Positions 53,858 to 61,972 of a stretch of 64,000 nucleotides of DNA are shown piece by piece. A program made the position numbers and the translations under genes. The stretch is taken from contig NZ_CP117879.1 in the NCBI RefSeq assembly GCF_028736155.1, positions 3,906,001 to 3,970,000 on the forward strand, read 5' to 3'. Below the pieces are notes generated by a model. The model was given only the letters and a program-made list of their open reading frames with translations, had not been told where the DNA came from and made no database searches. The DNA comes from Flavobacterium sp. KACC 22763. Its GTDB lineage: Bacteria > Bacteroidota > Bacteroidia > Flavobacteriales > Flavobacteriaceae. How positions within the stretch are numbered: position 1 is the first letter of the stretch; every line of letters starts with the position of its first letter.

Positions 53858-55495
53858 ATGAAATTTAAACTTTATATATTTTTATTGCTTTTTTCTACTA
53901 TGATTTTTGCTCAGCAGAAACAAGTGGAAACAAGTATTGATACTACCAAAAATAAAATTGGTGCCGAGTTCAAACTGACCTTGAAAACAGTTGTAACTTC
54001 AACAGCAAAAGTTGAATTTCCGAAACTTAAAAACATTGGTCCGTTAGAAGTTATTCAATCGTATCCAATTGATACGGTTAAGAAAGATGCTACTAATTAC
54101 GAACTTATAAAAAAATATGGTTTAACGCAGTTTGATTCTGGCCGTTATACAATTCCAAGTGTTAAGATTTTAATAGATAAAAAGCCTTTTTACAGCGATT
54201 CGATTAAAGTTGAAGTTGCCAATGTAAAAGTGGACACTTTACAGCAAAAAATGTACGACATTAAAGATATTTCCACTGTTGACGAAGGAATCGGCAATTT
54301 GTGGATTTATGTTTTAATTGCTTTAGCTATTATCGGAATCGGAGCTTTTGTTTATTGGTATGTTAAAAAGCGTCAGCTGAAAAAAATCGAAGAAGAAGTT
54401 TATAAAACACCTATCGAAAAAGCGACTAGTTTACTAAATAATCTAGAGCAAAAAGAACTGGTTCAAAAAGGTGAAATTAAAGAATACTATAGTGAATTAA
54501 CTGATATCGCTAGAAATTATATCGAAGAAGCGATTCATATTCCAGCAATGGAAAGTACAACTTCCGAGTTAATTCAAGCAATTAGAATAGCATCAACACA
54601 AAAGAAAATGACGCTTACGCCAGAAACGGTTGAAAATCTGGAGCGCGTTTTACGTCAGGCCGATTTAGTAAAATTTGCAAAATCTAAACCACTTGATTTT
54701 GAAATTACAGATGACCGAAACAAAATTCAGAAAGTAATTTTGACGCTTGACAATGCTATTCCTACTGAAGTTCCTGAGGATATCGAAGATCAATTATTAA
54801 ACGAAGCGCAAAGACAAAAACAAATTCAGGCACAGCTTAAAAAACAGCGCAATGCAAGAATTGGTTATGCAGTTGCAGCTATCATACTTTTATTGTTTGC
54901 TACAACAACTTTCTTTGTGGTTACCAAAGGGTTCAATTACGTAAAAGACAATATACTTGGTCATCCTTCAAAAGAATTATTGGAAGGCGAATGGGTAAAA
55001 AGCGCTTACGGAAGTCCAGCTGTTCTTATTGAAACTCCAAAGGTTTTAAAAAGAATGGACGCACAAAAAGTGTTGCCAAAAGAAGCAATGGCACTTATCA
55101 AAGAAATGCAGCTTTTTACATACGGAAGCATGATTGACAATTTCTATGTAACCGTTTCAACATCAAAATTTAAACAGCCAACTGATATTGATTTAAACAA
55201 AACGCTTGAAGGGACACTAAAAATTATTGAAGCTCAAGGCGGACAAAATATTATTGTAAAACAAGAAGATTTTCAAACAAACGAAGGTATTCAGGGAATA
55301 AAAGGTTACGGAACAATGACTGTTTTGAATCCGGCAACCAAAACGAGTACAAAAGCATACTATGAATTGTTATTATTCAAACAAGATCAAGGTTTACAGC
55401 AAATCATGATTCTACACGAAGAAGGCGATACATATGCCAATGAAATCACGACCCGAATACTAAATTCTGTTGAACTTCAAAGAGCAAACAACTAA
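53858..55495 (+). CDS. BatD-like membrane protein of the bat operon
   Basis: 545 residues. Signal peptide MKFKLYIFLLLFSTMIFAQQ, beta-rich region (about 20-140: STAKVEFPKLKNIGPLEVIQ), a membrane helix WIYVLIALAIIGIGAFVYWYV, a Glu/Lys-rich cytoplasmic helical part like the BatD tail (ELTDIARNYIEEAIHIPAME), a second helix (YAVAAIILLLFATTTFFVV) and a 180-residue C-terminal domain I do not recognise. Its stop overlaps the batA start by one base. Unusual in having two helices and the extra tail. Confidence 0.88.
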   Translation: MKFKLYIFLLLFSTMIFAQQKQVETSIDTTKNKIGAEFKLTLKTVVTSTAKVEFPKLKNIGPLEVIQSYPIDTVKKDATNYELIKKYGLTQFDSGRYTIPSVKILIDKKPFYSDSIKVEVANVKVDTLQQKMYDIKDISTVDEGIGNLWIYVLIALAIIGIGAFVYWYVKKRQLKKIEEEVYKTPIEKATSLLNNLEQKELVQKGEIKEYYSELTDIARNYIEEAIHIPAMESTTSELIQAIRIASTQKKMTLTPETVENLERVLRQADLVKFAKSKPLDFEITDDRNKIQKVILTLDNAIPTEVPEDIEDQLLNEAQRQKQIQAQLKKQRNARIGYAVAAIILLLFATTTFFVVTKGFNYVKDNILGHPSKELLEGEWVKSAYGSPAVLIETPKVLKRMDAQKVLPKEAMALIKEMQLFTYGSMIDNFYVTVSTSKFKQPTDIDLNKTLEGTLKIIEAQGGQNIIVKQEDFQTNEGIQGIKGYGTMTVLNPATKTSTKAYYELLLFKQDQGLQQIMILHEEGDTYANEITTRILNSVELQRANN

Positions 55496-56496
55496 TGAGC
55501 AAGATCACTTTTTTAAATCCAGAATTTCTTTGGTTGTTTCTATTAATTCCGATTGCGATAATCTGGTTTTTCTGGAAACGCAACCAGCAATCGGCTACCT
55601 TAAAAATGAGTTCGACTGCGGGATTCCAAAATAGCGAATCGTTTTGGACAAAATTCAAACCTGCTTTATACGTTTTTAGAATTCTTGCTTTATGTTCTTT
55701 GATTATAGCTTTGGCTCGACCAAGAACAGTAGACATTAGTAACCAGACTAAAACAACAAAAGGAATTGATATTGTAATGGCAATTGACGTTTCTGGATCT
55801 ATGTTGGCAAAAGATTTAAAGCCAAACCGTATGGAAGCTTTAAAAAGAGTTGCTGCAGATTTCGTCGAAGAAAGACCAAATGATAGAATCGGATTGGTTT
55901 TGTATGCTTCTGAAGCCTATACCAAAACTCCGGTTACAAGTGACAAAGCCATTATTCTTGAAGCTATAAAAGGCATTAAATATGATAATGTTTTACAAGA
56001 CGGAACTGGAATCGGAATGGGATTGGCAACTGCTGTAAATCGTTTGAAAGACAGTAAAGCAAAAAGCCGTGTTATCATTTTACTTACCGATGGTGTAAAT
56101 AATGCTGGTTTTATTGAGCCAGAAACGGCATCTGATATTGCAAAACAATACGGAATTAAAGTTTACACAATTGGTCTTGGAACAAACGGAATGGCAGAAT
56201 CTCCATACGCATATGCTCCAAATGGCGGTTTCTTATTCAAAATGCAGAAAGTTGAAATCGATGAAAAACTAATGAGAAACATCGCCAGAAAAACCGATGG
56301 GACTTATTTTAGAGCAACAAGCAATGATAAATTAGCAGAAATATACAACTCAATCAATAAACTAGAAACAACAGAAATTCAAGAATTGAAATTCTACGAT
56401 TATGACGAAAAATACAGGTTTTTTGTTTTATTTGCAGGCTTTTTACTGTTACTAGAAGTTGGATTAAGAAATACGGTTTATAGAAGCTTCATTTAA
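55495..56496 (+). CDS. batA: Aerotolerance protein BatA, vWA domain
   Basis: 333 residues. Two N-terminal helices (FLWLFLLIPIAIIWFFW, YVFRILALCSLIIALA), a periplasmic or cytoplasmic vWA domain with a complete MIDAS (VMAIDVSGSMLAKDLKPNRM, and TDGVNNAG), and a C-terminal helix (FFVLFAGFLLLLEVGL). Bat proteins support oxygen tolerance in Bacteroides. It is translationally coupled to the gene before. Confidence 0.94.
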   Translation: MSKITFLNPEFLWLFLLIPIAIIWFFWKRNQQSATLKMSSTAGFQNSESFWTKFKPALYVFRILALCSLIIALARPRTVDISNQTKTTKGIDIVMAIDVSGSMLAKDLKPNRMEALKRVAADFVEERPNDRIGLVLYASEAYTKTPVTSDKAIILEAIKGIKYDNVLQDGTGIGMGLATAVNRLKDSKAKSRVIILLTDGVNNAGFIEPETASDIAKQYGIKVYTIGLGTNGMAESPYAYAPNGGFLFKMQKVEIDEKLMRNIARKTDGTYFRATSNDKLAEIYNSINKLETTEIQELKFYDYDEKYRFFVLFAGFLLLLEVGLRNTVYRSFI

Positions 56497-56507
56497 TTTT
56501 GAAAAAA

Positions 56508-56603
56508 TTAAAAAATTCCAAAAATGAAATTCCAAATAACAAATTGGAATTTGGAATTTTTAGAATTGGAGTTTAAAACAAGTTTGGAATTTGGAATTTA
56601 TCT
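56508..56603. repeat. AATTCCAAATTCC repeat cluster between batA and batB
   Basis: Degenerate copies of AAATTCCAAAT and ATTTGGAATTT (for example 56527-56538 and 56543-56560, 56583-56600) can pair with each other. Same family as hairpins at 32981, 44821, 44920 and 61911. Confidence 0.6.
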
Positions 56604-56639
56604 CAACAGTCATTTGAGATTGGAATTTTAAAAATATTT

Positions 56640-57674
56640 ATGGAATTAGACGAAAAAAAATATTTATATCTCTTATTACTCATCCCGATTGTGGTGTGTA
56701 TTTTTCTTTTCAACATGTATTGGAAAAGGAGAACACAGCGTGAATTTGGCGATTTGGAAATGGTGAAAAGATTGAGTCCGGAGAAATCGGTTTTTAAACC
56801 TGTTTTAAAAATTGTAGTAATTCTTCTAGCTCTTACCTGTTTGATTATTGGTTTGGTAAATCCGAAGATTGGAACCAAAATGGAAACCGTAAAACGAGAA
56901 GGTATCGATATTGTTTTTGCAGTCGACGTTTCTAAAAGTATGTTGGCAGAAGACGTTGTTCCTAGCCGTTTGGATAAAAGCAAACAGTTGGTTTCGCAGA
57001 TAATCAACAATTTAGGAAGTGATAGAATCGGAATCGTAGCTTATGCAGGAAGTGCTTTTCCTGTTTTACCAATCACATCAGATTATAGTGTTGCCAAAAT
57101 GTTCCTGCAAAGCATGAGTCCAGGAATGGTTTCTTCTCAAGGAACATCTTTAGATGAAGCGATTAAATTATCTTCGACTTATTTTGATGAAAAAAGTAAA
57201 ACCAGCAAATTATTAATTCTTATTTCTGATGGTGAAGACCATTCTGAAGGTGCGACTGCTGCGGCAGAAGAGGCCAATAAACTAGGAATGAAAATTATCA
57301 CAATTGGTGTTGGAACAGAACGAGGAGGAACAATTCCGTTAAAAGAAAATGGTGTTGTAAGAGGCTATCAGAAAGATCAAAACGGAGAAACAGTAATCAC
57401 CAAATTAAATCAAGAAGGTTTAAAAACAATTGCAAAAGCAACAAAAGGTGGTTATGTTTACGGCGGAAGCACAAAAGAGGTTTTAGAATATGTAAAAAAT
57501 GCTTTAAACAATATTCAGAAAACAGAATTTGAAGCTACGCAAATGGCAGAATTTCAATCGCAGTTTCAATGGTTTATCGGATTTGCATTTTTACTGCTTT
57601 TCCTAGATATTTTCTTATTAGAAAGAAAAACAAACTGGATCAAAGAGTTGGATTTATTTAATGAAAAGAAATAA
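56640..57674 (+). CDS. batB: Aerotolerance protein BatB, vWA domain
   Basis: 344 residues, paralogue of BatA: N-terminal helices (LYLLLLIPIVVCIFLFNMYW, VVILLALTCLIIGLV), vWA domain with Asp-x-Ser-x-Ser (FAVDVSKSMLAEDV) and SDGEDHSEGA, and a C-terminal helix (WFIGFAFLLLFLDIFLL). The first serine pair is kept but the final glycine is Lys, a small MIDAS change. Confidence 0.94.
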   Translation: MELDEKKYLYLLLLIPIVVCIFLFNMYWKRRTQREFGDLEMVKRLSPEKSVFKPVLKIVVILLALTCLIIGLVNPKIGTKMETVKREGIDIVFAVDVSKSMLAEDVVPSRLDKSKQLVSQIINNLGSDRIGIVAYAGSAFPVLPITSDYSVAKMFLQSMSPGMVSSQGTSLDEAIKLSSTYFDEKSKTSKLLILISDGEDHSEGATAAAEEANKLGMKIITIGVGTERGGTIPLKENGVVRGYQKDQNGETVITKLNQEGLKTIAKATKGGYVYGGSTKEVLEYVKNALNNIQKTEFEATQMAEFQSQFQWFIGFAFLLLFLDIFLLERKTNWIKELDLFNEKK

Positions 57675-57827
57675 AAAAGTCAGCCACTAATTACTCGAAT
57701 TTACACGAAAGACAATTATTTAATTTGTGAAATTCAAAAATAATGATAAAAAAATTAGTGCCAATTTGTGACCCGAACGATAGTGAACAGGCGAAGCAAA
57801 TTCGTGGCGAAAAAAAATAAAACTAGA

Positions 57828-58589
57828 ATGAAAAATTTACTTCTTTATATTTTACTAACCGTTTCTTTTGCAGTTGCTGCACAAGAAAAAGACAAATCAT
57901 TGCCTGTTGGGAATGAAGAATATAAGCAGAATAAATTTACTGATGCTGAGGCAAACTATAGAATTTCGGAATCAAAATTTCCTAAAAAATCAGCAGCGCC
58001 TTATAATTTAGGAAATACCATTTATAGACAAAATCAGATTTCGGAAGCTAAATTTGCTTACGCGAAAGCGATAAAAAATGCCAAAACGAGACCTGAAAAA
58101 CACAAGGCTTATCATAATCTTGGAAATACTTTCATGAAAGAGAAAGATTATACGCAAGCAGTTGAAGCTTATAAGCAAGCACTTCGTAACGATCCAACAG
58201 ATGAAGAAACGCGCTACAACTATGCTTACGCTAAACAAAAGCTAAAAGAGAATCCTCCTAAAAACGATCAGAAAGATAAAAATAAGGACAAAGACAAGGA
58301 TAAGGATAAAAACAAAGATAAAGACAAGGACAAAAATAAAGATAAGGACAAGGATAAAAAAGACGATAAAGGCGATCAAGACAAAGACAAAAAAGATGGC
58401 CAAAATGATCCTAAAAAAGACGATAAATCAGACAATCAAGGCCAGCCAAAACCACAGCCTGGAGGAATATCAAAAGAACGTGTTCAGAATTTATTAGATG
58501 CTGTTAATAATGAAGAAAAGAAAATTCAGGACAAAGTAAACGCTCAAAAAGTAAAAGGTAGTCCTAAGAAAACAGAAAAAGACTGGTAA
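57828..58589 (+). CDS. batC: Aerotolerance protein BatC, TPR domain
   Basis: 253 residues from the ATG at 57828 with signal peptide MKNLLLYILLTVSFAVAAQE; the longer frame starting at 57768 runs through a repeat and is unlikely. TPR repeats (GNEEYKQNKFTDAEANYRIS, PYNLGNTIYRQNQISEAKFA, AYHNLGNTFMKEKDYTQAVE) are followed by a Lys/Asp-only stretch at 58264-58430, then QPKPQPGG and a helix. The polyampholyte stretch is a coding low-complexity repeat. Confidence 0.92.
   Translation: MKNLLLYILLTVSFAVAAQEKDKSLPVGNEEYKQNKFTDAEANYRISESKFPKKSAAPYNLGNTIYRQNQISEAKFAYAKAIKNAKTRPEKHKAYHNLGNTFMKEKDYTQAVEAYKQALRNDPTDEETRYNYAYAKQKLKENPPKNDQKDKNKDKDKDKDKNKDKDKDKNKDKDKDKKDDKGDQDKDKKDGQNDPKKDDKSDNQGQPKPQPGGISKERVQNLLDAVNNEEKKIQDKVNAQKVKGSPKKTEKDW
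58264..58430 (+). repeat. Coding Lys/Asp low-complexity repeat in batC
   Basis: Tandem AAAGACAAGGAT-type units coding for alternating Lys, Asp and Asn. Prone to length change by slippage. Confidence 0.75.
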
Positions 58590-58678
58590 AATAAGTTGAA
58601 TCGTTTAATCGTTTATTTGTTAGTACACAAAACGGTTAGACGATTAAACAGTTAAACAAACAACGACTAAAACAAGTA
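58590..58678. repeat. Inverted-repeat spacer between batC and batD
   Basis: GTTTAATCG (58603-58611) pairs exactly with CGATTAAAC (58641-58649); nearby GTTTAT and GTTAAAC copies add to it. No ORF. Confidence 0.6.
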
Positions 58679-60424
58679 ATGAAAAGATATTTAATTCTAT
58701 TTCTAATCACTTTTCAAGGACTTATGGCTCAAGTACAATTTGAAGCCAGAGTCAGCAAAAACTCGCTTGGAATAAATGAAAGACTCCGCATTGACTTCAT
58801 CATGAATGTGGACGGAGATAATTTCGAGCAACCTTCTTTTGATGGATTTAAAATGGTTGCGGGACCAAGCCAACAGATTAGCCAGTCGTGGATAAATGGA
58901 CGCAGTTCTTTTCAAAAAATCTATTCTTATATCTTACAGCCTGAGAGAAAAGGTGCCTTAACAATAAAACAGGCAGCTATAGAATTCAATGGGCAGGTTT
59001 ACAAAACCAATCCGATAAAGGTTACAGTAACCAATGCAGTTGCTCAAGAAAGAGATCCAAATGACAGACCTCAAGGATCTGGAAATGAATTATTGGAACT
59101 CATTGCCGAAATCTCAAAAACAAATCCATACTTAAACGAACCTATTACAGTAGTTTATAAACTGTATTTTAATAACATTGGCGTTACTGGTTTTAAAGAA
59201 TTGGCAAAACCTAAATACAATGATTTCTGGAATCAGAATATTGATGTAAAACAACTTTCTGTACAACAAGGATCATATCAAGGTCAGCAGGCTTACTACG
59301 TAATCTTAAAAAAGACCATTTTATATCCTCAGAAATCAGGAAGACTTACTATTGAACCTCTTTCTTTAGATATTGGCGTACAATTGCCAACAAATCGTCG
59401 TGATATGTTTGGTCAAATGATCATTACAGAAGACAATAAAGTGGTTTCTGCTGGCGCCAAAACTATCAATGTGCGACCGCTTCCTGAAGCCAATAAACCA
59501 GAAGGATTTACTGGCGCTGTCGGAAGATTCAATTTTACTGTTACTCCATCAAAAACAACGCTTAAAAATGGTGAAGGTCTTGATCTAATCGTGAGTGCAC
59601 AAGGAACTGGAAACATGAAGCTATTCACACTTCCAAAACCAGTTGTACCAAATGCATTAGAAATGTATGATCCTGTTCATGATGAAAACGTAACCACTTC
59701 TTTGACAGGTATGTCTGGAAGAATTACAGATAAATATACGATTGTACCACAGTACAGAGGAAAATATGCCATCAAGCCAATGCAGTTTTCATATTTTGAT
59801 TTGAGCACGGGTACATATAAAACCATCACTTCAAAAGAAATTATGATTGATGTTTTAGATGGACCAACGCCTGCAGAAGCAAATACGGGAACGGCTACTA
59901 AAAATGTTGTGGCCAAAGCGGATCAATTTAAAAATATTAAATCTAAAACAGCATTAATTCCTATTACGAAAAAAGATTTTTATGATTCAAATCTGTATTT
60001 AGGATTACTGTTTGCTCCATTTATCATTATTCCGATCATCATTTTAGCTAGAAAGAAAAAAGAGGCTATGGATAGTGATGTTACTGGAAATAGAATTAGA
60101 ATGAACAATAAGCTGGCTAAGAAATATTTATCGCAAGCGAAGAAACATCTTAACAACAAAGAGCCTTTCTATATCGCATTAGAAAAAGCAATGCATAATT
60201 TCTTGAAAGCAAAACTGCATATTGAAACTTCAGAAATGAGCAAAGACAATATTAGAGAATTGTTATTGTCTAGAAATGCCAATGCAGAAACGGTTCAGAA
60301 TTTTATTGCTTTGACTGAAAACTGCGAGTTTGCACGTTATGCACCAGCATCGAGCGCTTCGATTCAGCAGGATTATGATAAAGCGGTTATGATTATTTCT
60401 GAATTAGAAAAACAGATTGTTTAA
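58679..60424 (+). CDS. batD: Aerotolerance protein BatD
   Basis: 581 residues. Signal peptide MKRYLILFLITFQGLMAQ, then the BatD periplasmic region (VSKNSLGINERLRIDFIMNV, QPERKGALTIKQAAIEFNGQ, KTILYPQKSGRLTIEPLSLD), a membrane helix (YLGLLFAPFIIIPIIILARK) and a helical cytoplasmic tail. Long protein typical of the family. Confidence 0.93.
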   Translation: MKRYLILFLITFQGLMAQVQFEARVSKNSLGINERLRIDFIMNVDGDNFEQPSFDGFKMVAGPSQQISQSWINGRSSFQKIYSYILQPERKGALTIKQAAIEFNGQVYKTNPIKVTVTNAVAQERDPNDRPQGSGNELLELIAEISKTNPYLNEPITVVYKLYFNNIGVTGFKELAKPKYNDFWNQNIDVKQLSVQQGSYQGQQAYYVILKKTILYPQKSGRLTIEPLSLDIGVQLPTNRRDMFGQMIITEDNKVVSAGAKTINVRPLPEANKPEGFTGAVGRFNFTVTPSKTTLKNGEGLDLIVSAQGTGNMKLFTLPKPVVPNALEMYDPVHDENVTTSLTGMSGRITDKYTIVPQYRGKYAIKPMQFSYFDLSTGTYKTITSKEIMIDVLDGPTPAEANTGTATKNVVAKADQFKNIKSKTALIPITKKDFYDSNLYLGLLFAPFIIIPIIILARKKKEAMDSDVTGNRIRMNNKLAKKYLSQAKKHLNNKEPFYIALEKAMHNFLKAKLHIETSEMSKDNIRELLLSRNANAETVQNFIALTENCEFARYAPASSASIQQDYDKAVMIISELEKQIV

Positions 60425-60436
60425 ACGTAATAAAAC

Positions 60437-60471
60437 AAACCTGACAGGTTTTAAAAACCTGTTAGGTTTAA
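60437..60471. repeat. Palindromic repeat between batD and batE
   Basis: AAACCTGACAGGTTTT and AAAACCTGTTAGGTTT form a stem of about 15 pairs with one mismatch in the 57-base spacer. Could reduce batE transcription. Confidence 0.65.
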
Positions 60472-60481
60472 ACAAAATAAG

Positions 60482-61228
60482 ATGAAAAACATACTATATC
60501 TCTTTTTATTCATCTCGCAGGTTTTCTTTGCGCAAGGTCGTTTTGAATCGGCTAATGCATTGTACCAAAAAGGGCAATATAAAGAAGCTGCGCAAGTTTA
60601 TGAGAACATTATAAAAGAAGATAAATTACATTCTGCCGAAGTGTATTTTAATCTTGGAAACTGTTATTACAAACTAAATCAGGTTGCACCTTCGATTTAT
60701 AATTATGAAAAAGCTTTGGTTCTTAAACCAAACGATCCGGAGACTTTAAACAATTTAAAGTTTGCCAAAAAACTGACAATTGACGAAATCAAAGAAGTTC
60801 CTAAAGTAGGTTTTGCCAAACTGATTCAGAACTTTACTTCAATTTTTGACTATAATGTGTGGGCTAAAATCTCTGTTACACTTGGTTTTGTGTTTTTATT
60901 GAGTTTTATTGGATATTATTTTTCGAGCGCTACAATTGCAAAAAGAATTTATTTTGTCGGAATGTTTATTGTTCTAGTTGCTTTTGCCTTAAGCATTTCA
61001 GCTGGAATGTCTGAAAAAAGTCATTTTGAAAACGATCGTGTTGCCATTGTTTTTTCTGAATTAAGCCAAGTGAGACATGAACCTCAAAAATCTTCGAATG
61101 GAATTATTTTATTGCATGAAGGAGCAAAAGTTTATGTCTTAGAAACTGTTGCTGGCTGGAAAAAAATCGAACTAACAGACGGAACTCAAGGCTGGATTGA
61201 TTCTTCAACTATTAAAGAGGTGAAATAG
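60482..61228 (+). CDS. batE: Aerotolerance protein BatE, TPR and SH3-like domains
   Basis: 248 residues. Signal peptide ending FFAQG, TPR repeats (ANALYQKGQYKEAAQVYENI, VYFNLGNCYYKLNQVAPSIY), two membrane helices (VTLGFVFLLSFIGYYF, FIVLVAFALSISAGM) and a C-terminal SH3-like domain (LHEGAKVYVLETVAGWKKIE, DGTQGWIDSSTIKEV). Last recognised Bat gene in the operon. Confidence 0.92.
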   Translation: MKNILYLFLFISQVFFAQGRFESANALYQKGQYKEAAQVYENIIKEDKLHSAEVYFNLGNCYYKLNQVAPSIYNYEKALVLKPNDPETLNNLKFAKKLTIDEIKEVPKVGFAKLIQNFTSIFDYNVWAKISVTLGFVFLLSFIGYYFSSATIAKRIYFVGMFIVLVAFALSISAGMSEKSHFENDRVAIVFSELSQVRHEPQKSSNGIILLHEGAKVYVLETVAGWKKIELTDGTQGWIDSSTIKEVK

Positions 61229-61276
61229 TTTTTTTTATTAGAATGCGAATTGGAAATAATTTAAAATCACATTCAA

Positions 61277-61894
61277 ATGATCAAAAAACAACTTTTAATT
61301 ATACTTTTAACTTTATCTTCTTCAATCTATTCTCAAGAAGAAAAATTAAATCTGGAGAAAGGACAAAAATATTTCTTTGAAGAAGGACAAAAAGCTCTAA
61401 AAGAAAAGAATTTTTACCGCGCCCATGGTTTTTTCTCCTTAGCTCAAACTGGTTTTTGTCCAGACAAAGAAATTATAGCCAAATCGAGAAAAAAGACTGA
61501 TTCTTTAAAAGTCATTGTAAGAGCAGAACAAAAACAAGAAATTATTGGCAATTGGAAACTGCTTATTCCTGACTCTTGGGCAATGAGAGATCCTTCTGAT
61601 ACTATCGTTGGAAAAATGATTACTATTGATCCTGACCAAATATTGTTTTATGAACTTTATGATAAAGCAAAAAAATGGAACTTAGCCAAAACAGAAAAAA
61701 TCATCTTTTCAGATAAAAAAAGTTTAACTTCCGATCCGTTGTTAATAGTCTACTCAAATAAACAAGTTTGGCGTTATTATATTGATGAAACTTCAGGTAA
61801 TTTGGTCGCTTTTTATATTGGAGAAGAATATGAAGACGGAATATCAGAATTGGTCTGTGGCAATCAAAAATTACAATATTTTAAATTGCAATAA
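61277..61894 (+). CDS. Hypothetical exported protein at the end of the bat operon
   Basis: 205 residues. Signal peptide MIKKQLLIILLTLSSSIYSQ, a TPR-like helical pair (YFFEEGQKALKEKNFYRAHGFFSLAQ) and a beta-rich C-terminal domain (IIGNWKLLIPDSWAM, VWRYYIDETSGNLVAFYIGE) with lipocalin-like opening. Not a known Bat protein. It follows batE by 48 bases on the same strand. Confidence 0.8.
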   Translation: MIKKQLLIILLTLSSSIYSQEEKLNLEKGQKYFFEEGQKALKEKNFYRAHGFFSLAQTGFCPDKEIIAKSRKKTDSLKVIVRAEQKQEIIGNWKLLIPDSWAMRDPSDTIVGKMITIDPDQILFYELYDKAKKWNLAKTEKIIFSDKKSLTSDPLLIVYSNKQVWRYYIDETSGNLVAFYIGEEYEDGISELVCGNQKLQYFKLQ

Positions 61895-61910
61895 TTTATA
61901 TTCAAATAAA

Positions 61911-61951
61911 AAATCCCAAATTCCAATTACTGTTTTGGAATTTGGGAATTT
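61911..61951. terminator. CCCAAATTCC hairpin between convergent genes
   Basis: AAATCCCAAATTCCAA (61911-61926) and TTGGAATTTGGGAATTT (61935-61951), between the stops of the hypothetical gene and the vWA lipoprotein. Likely bidirectional terminator. Confidence 0.7.
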
Positions 61952-61972
61952 AAATTATTTGGAATTTAATAA

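Noticed and set aside
57768..57827. N-terminal extension of BatC
   Set aside because: It translates a repeat-like intergenic stretch and would bury the signal peptide.
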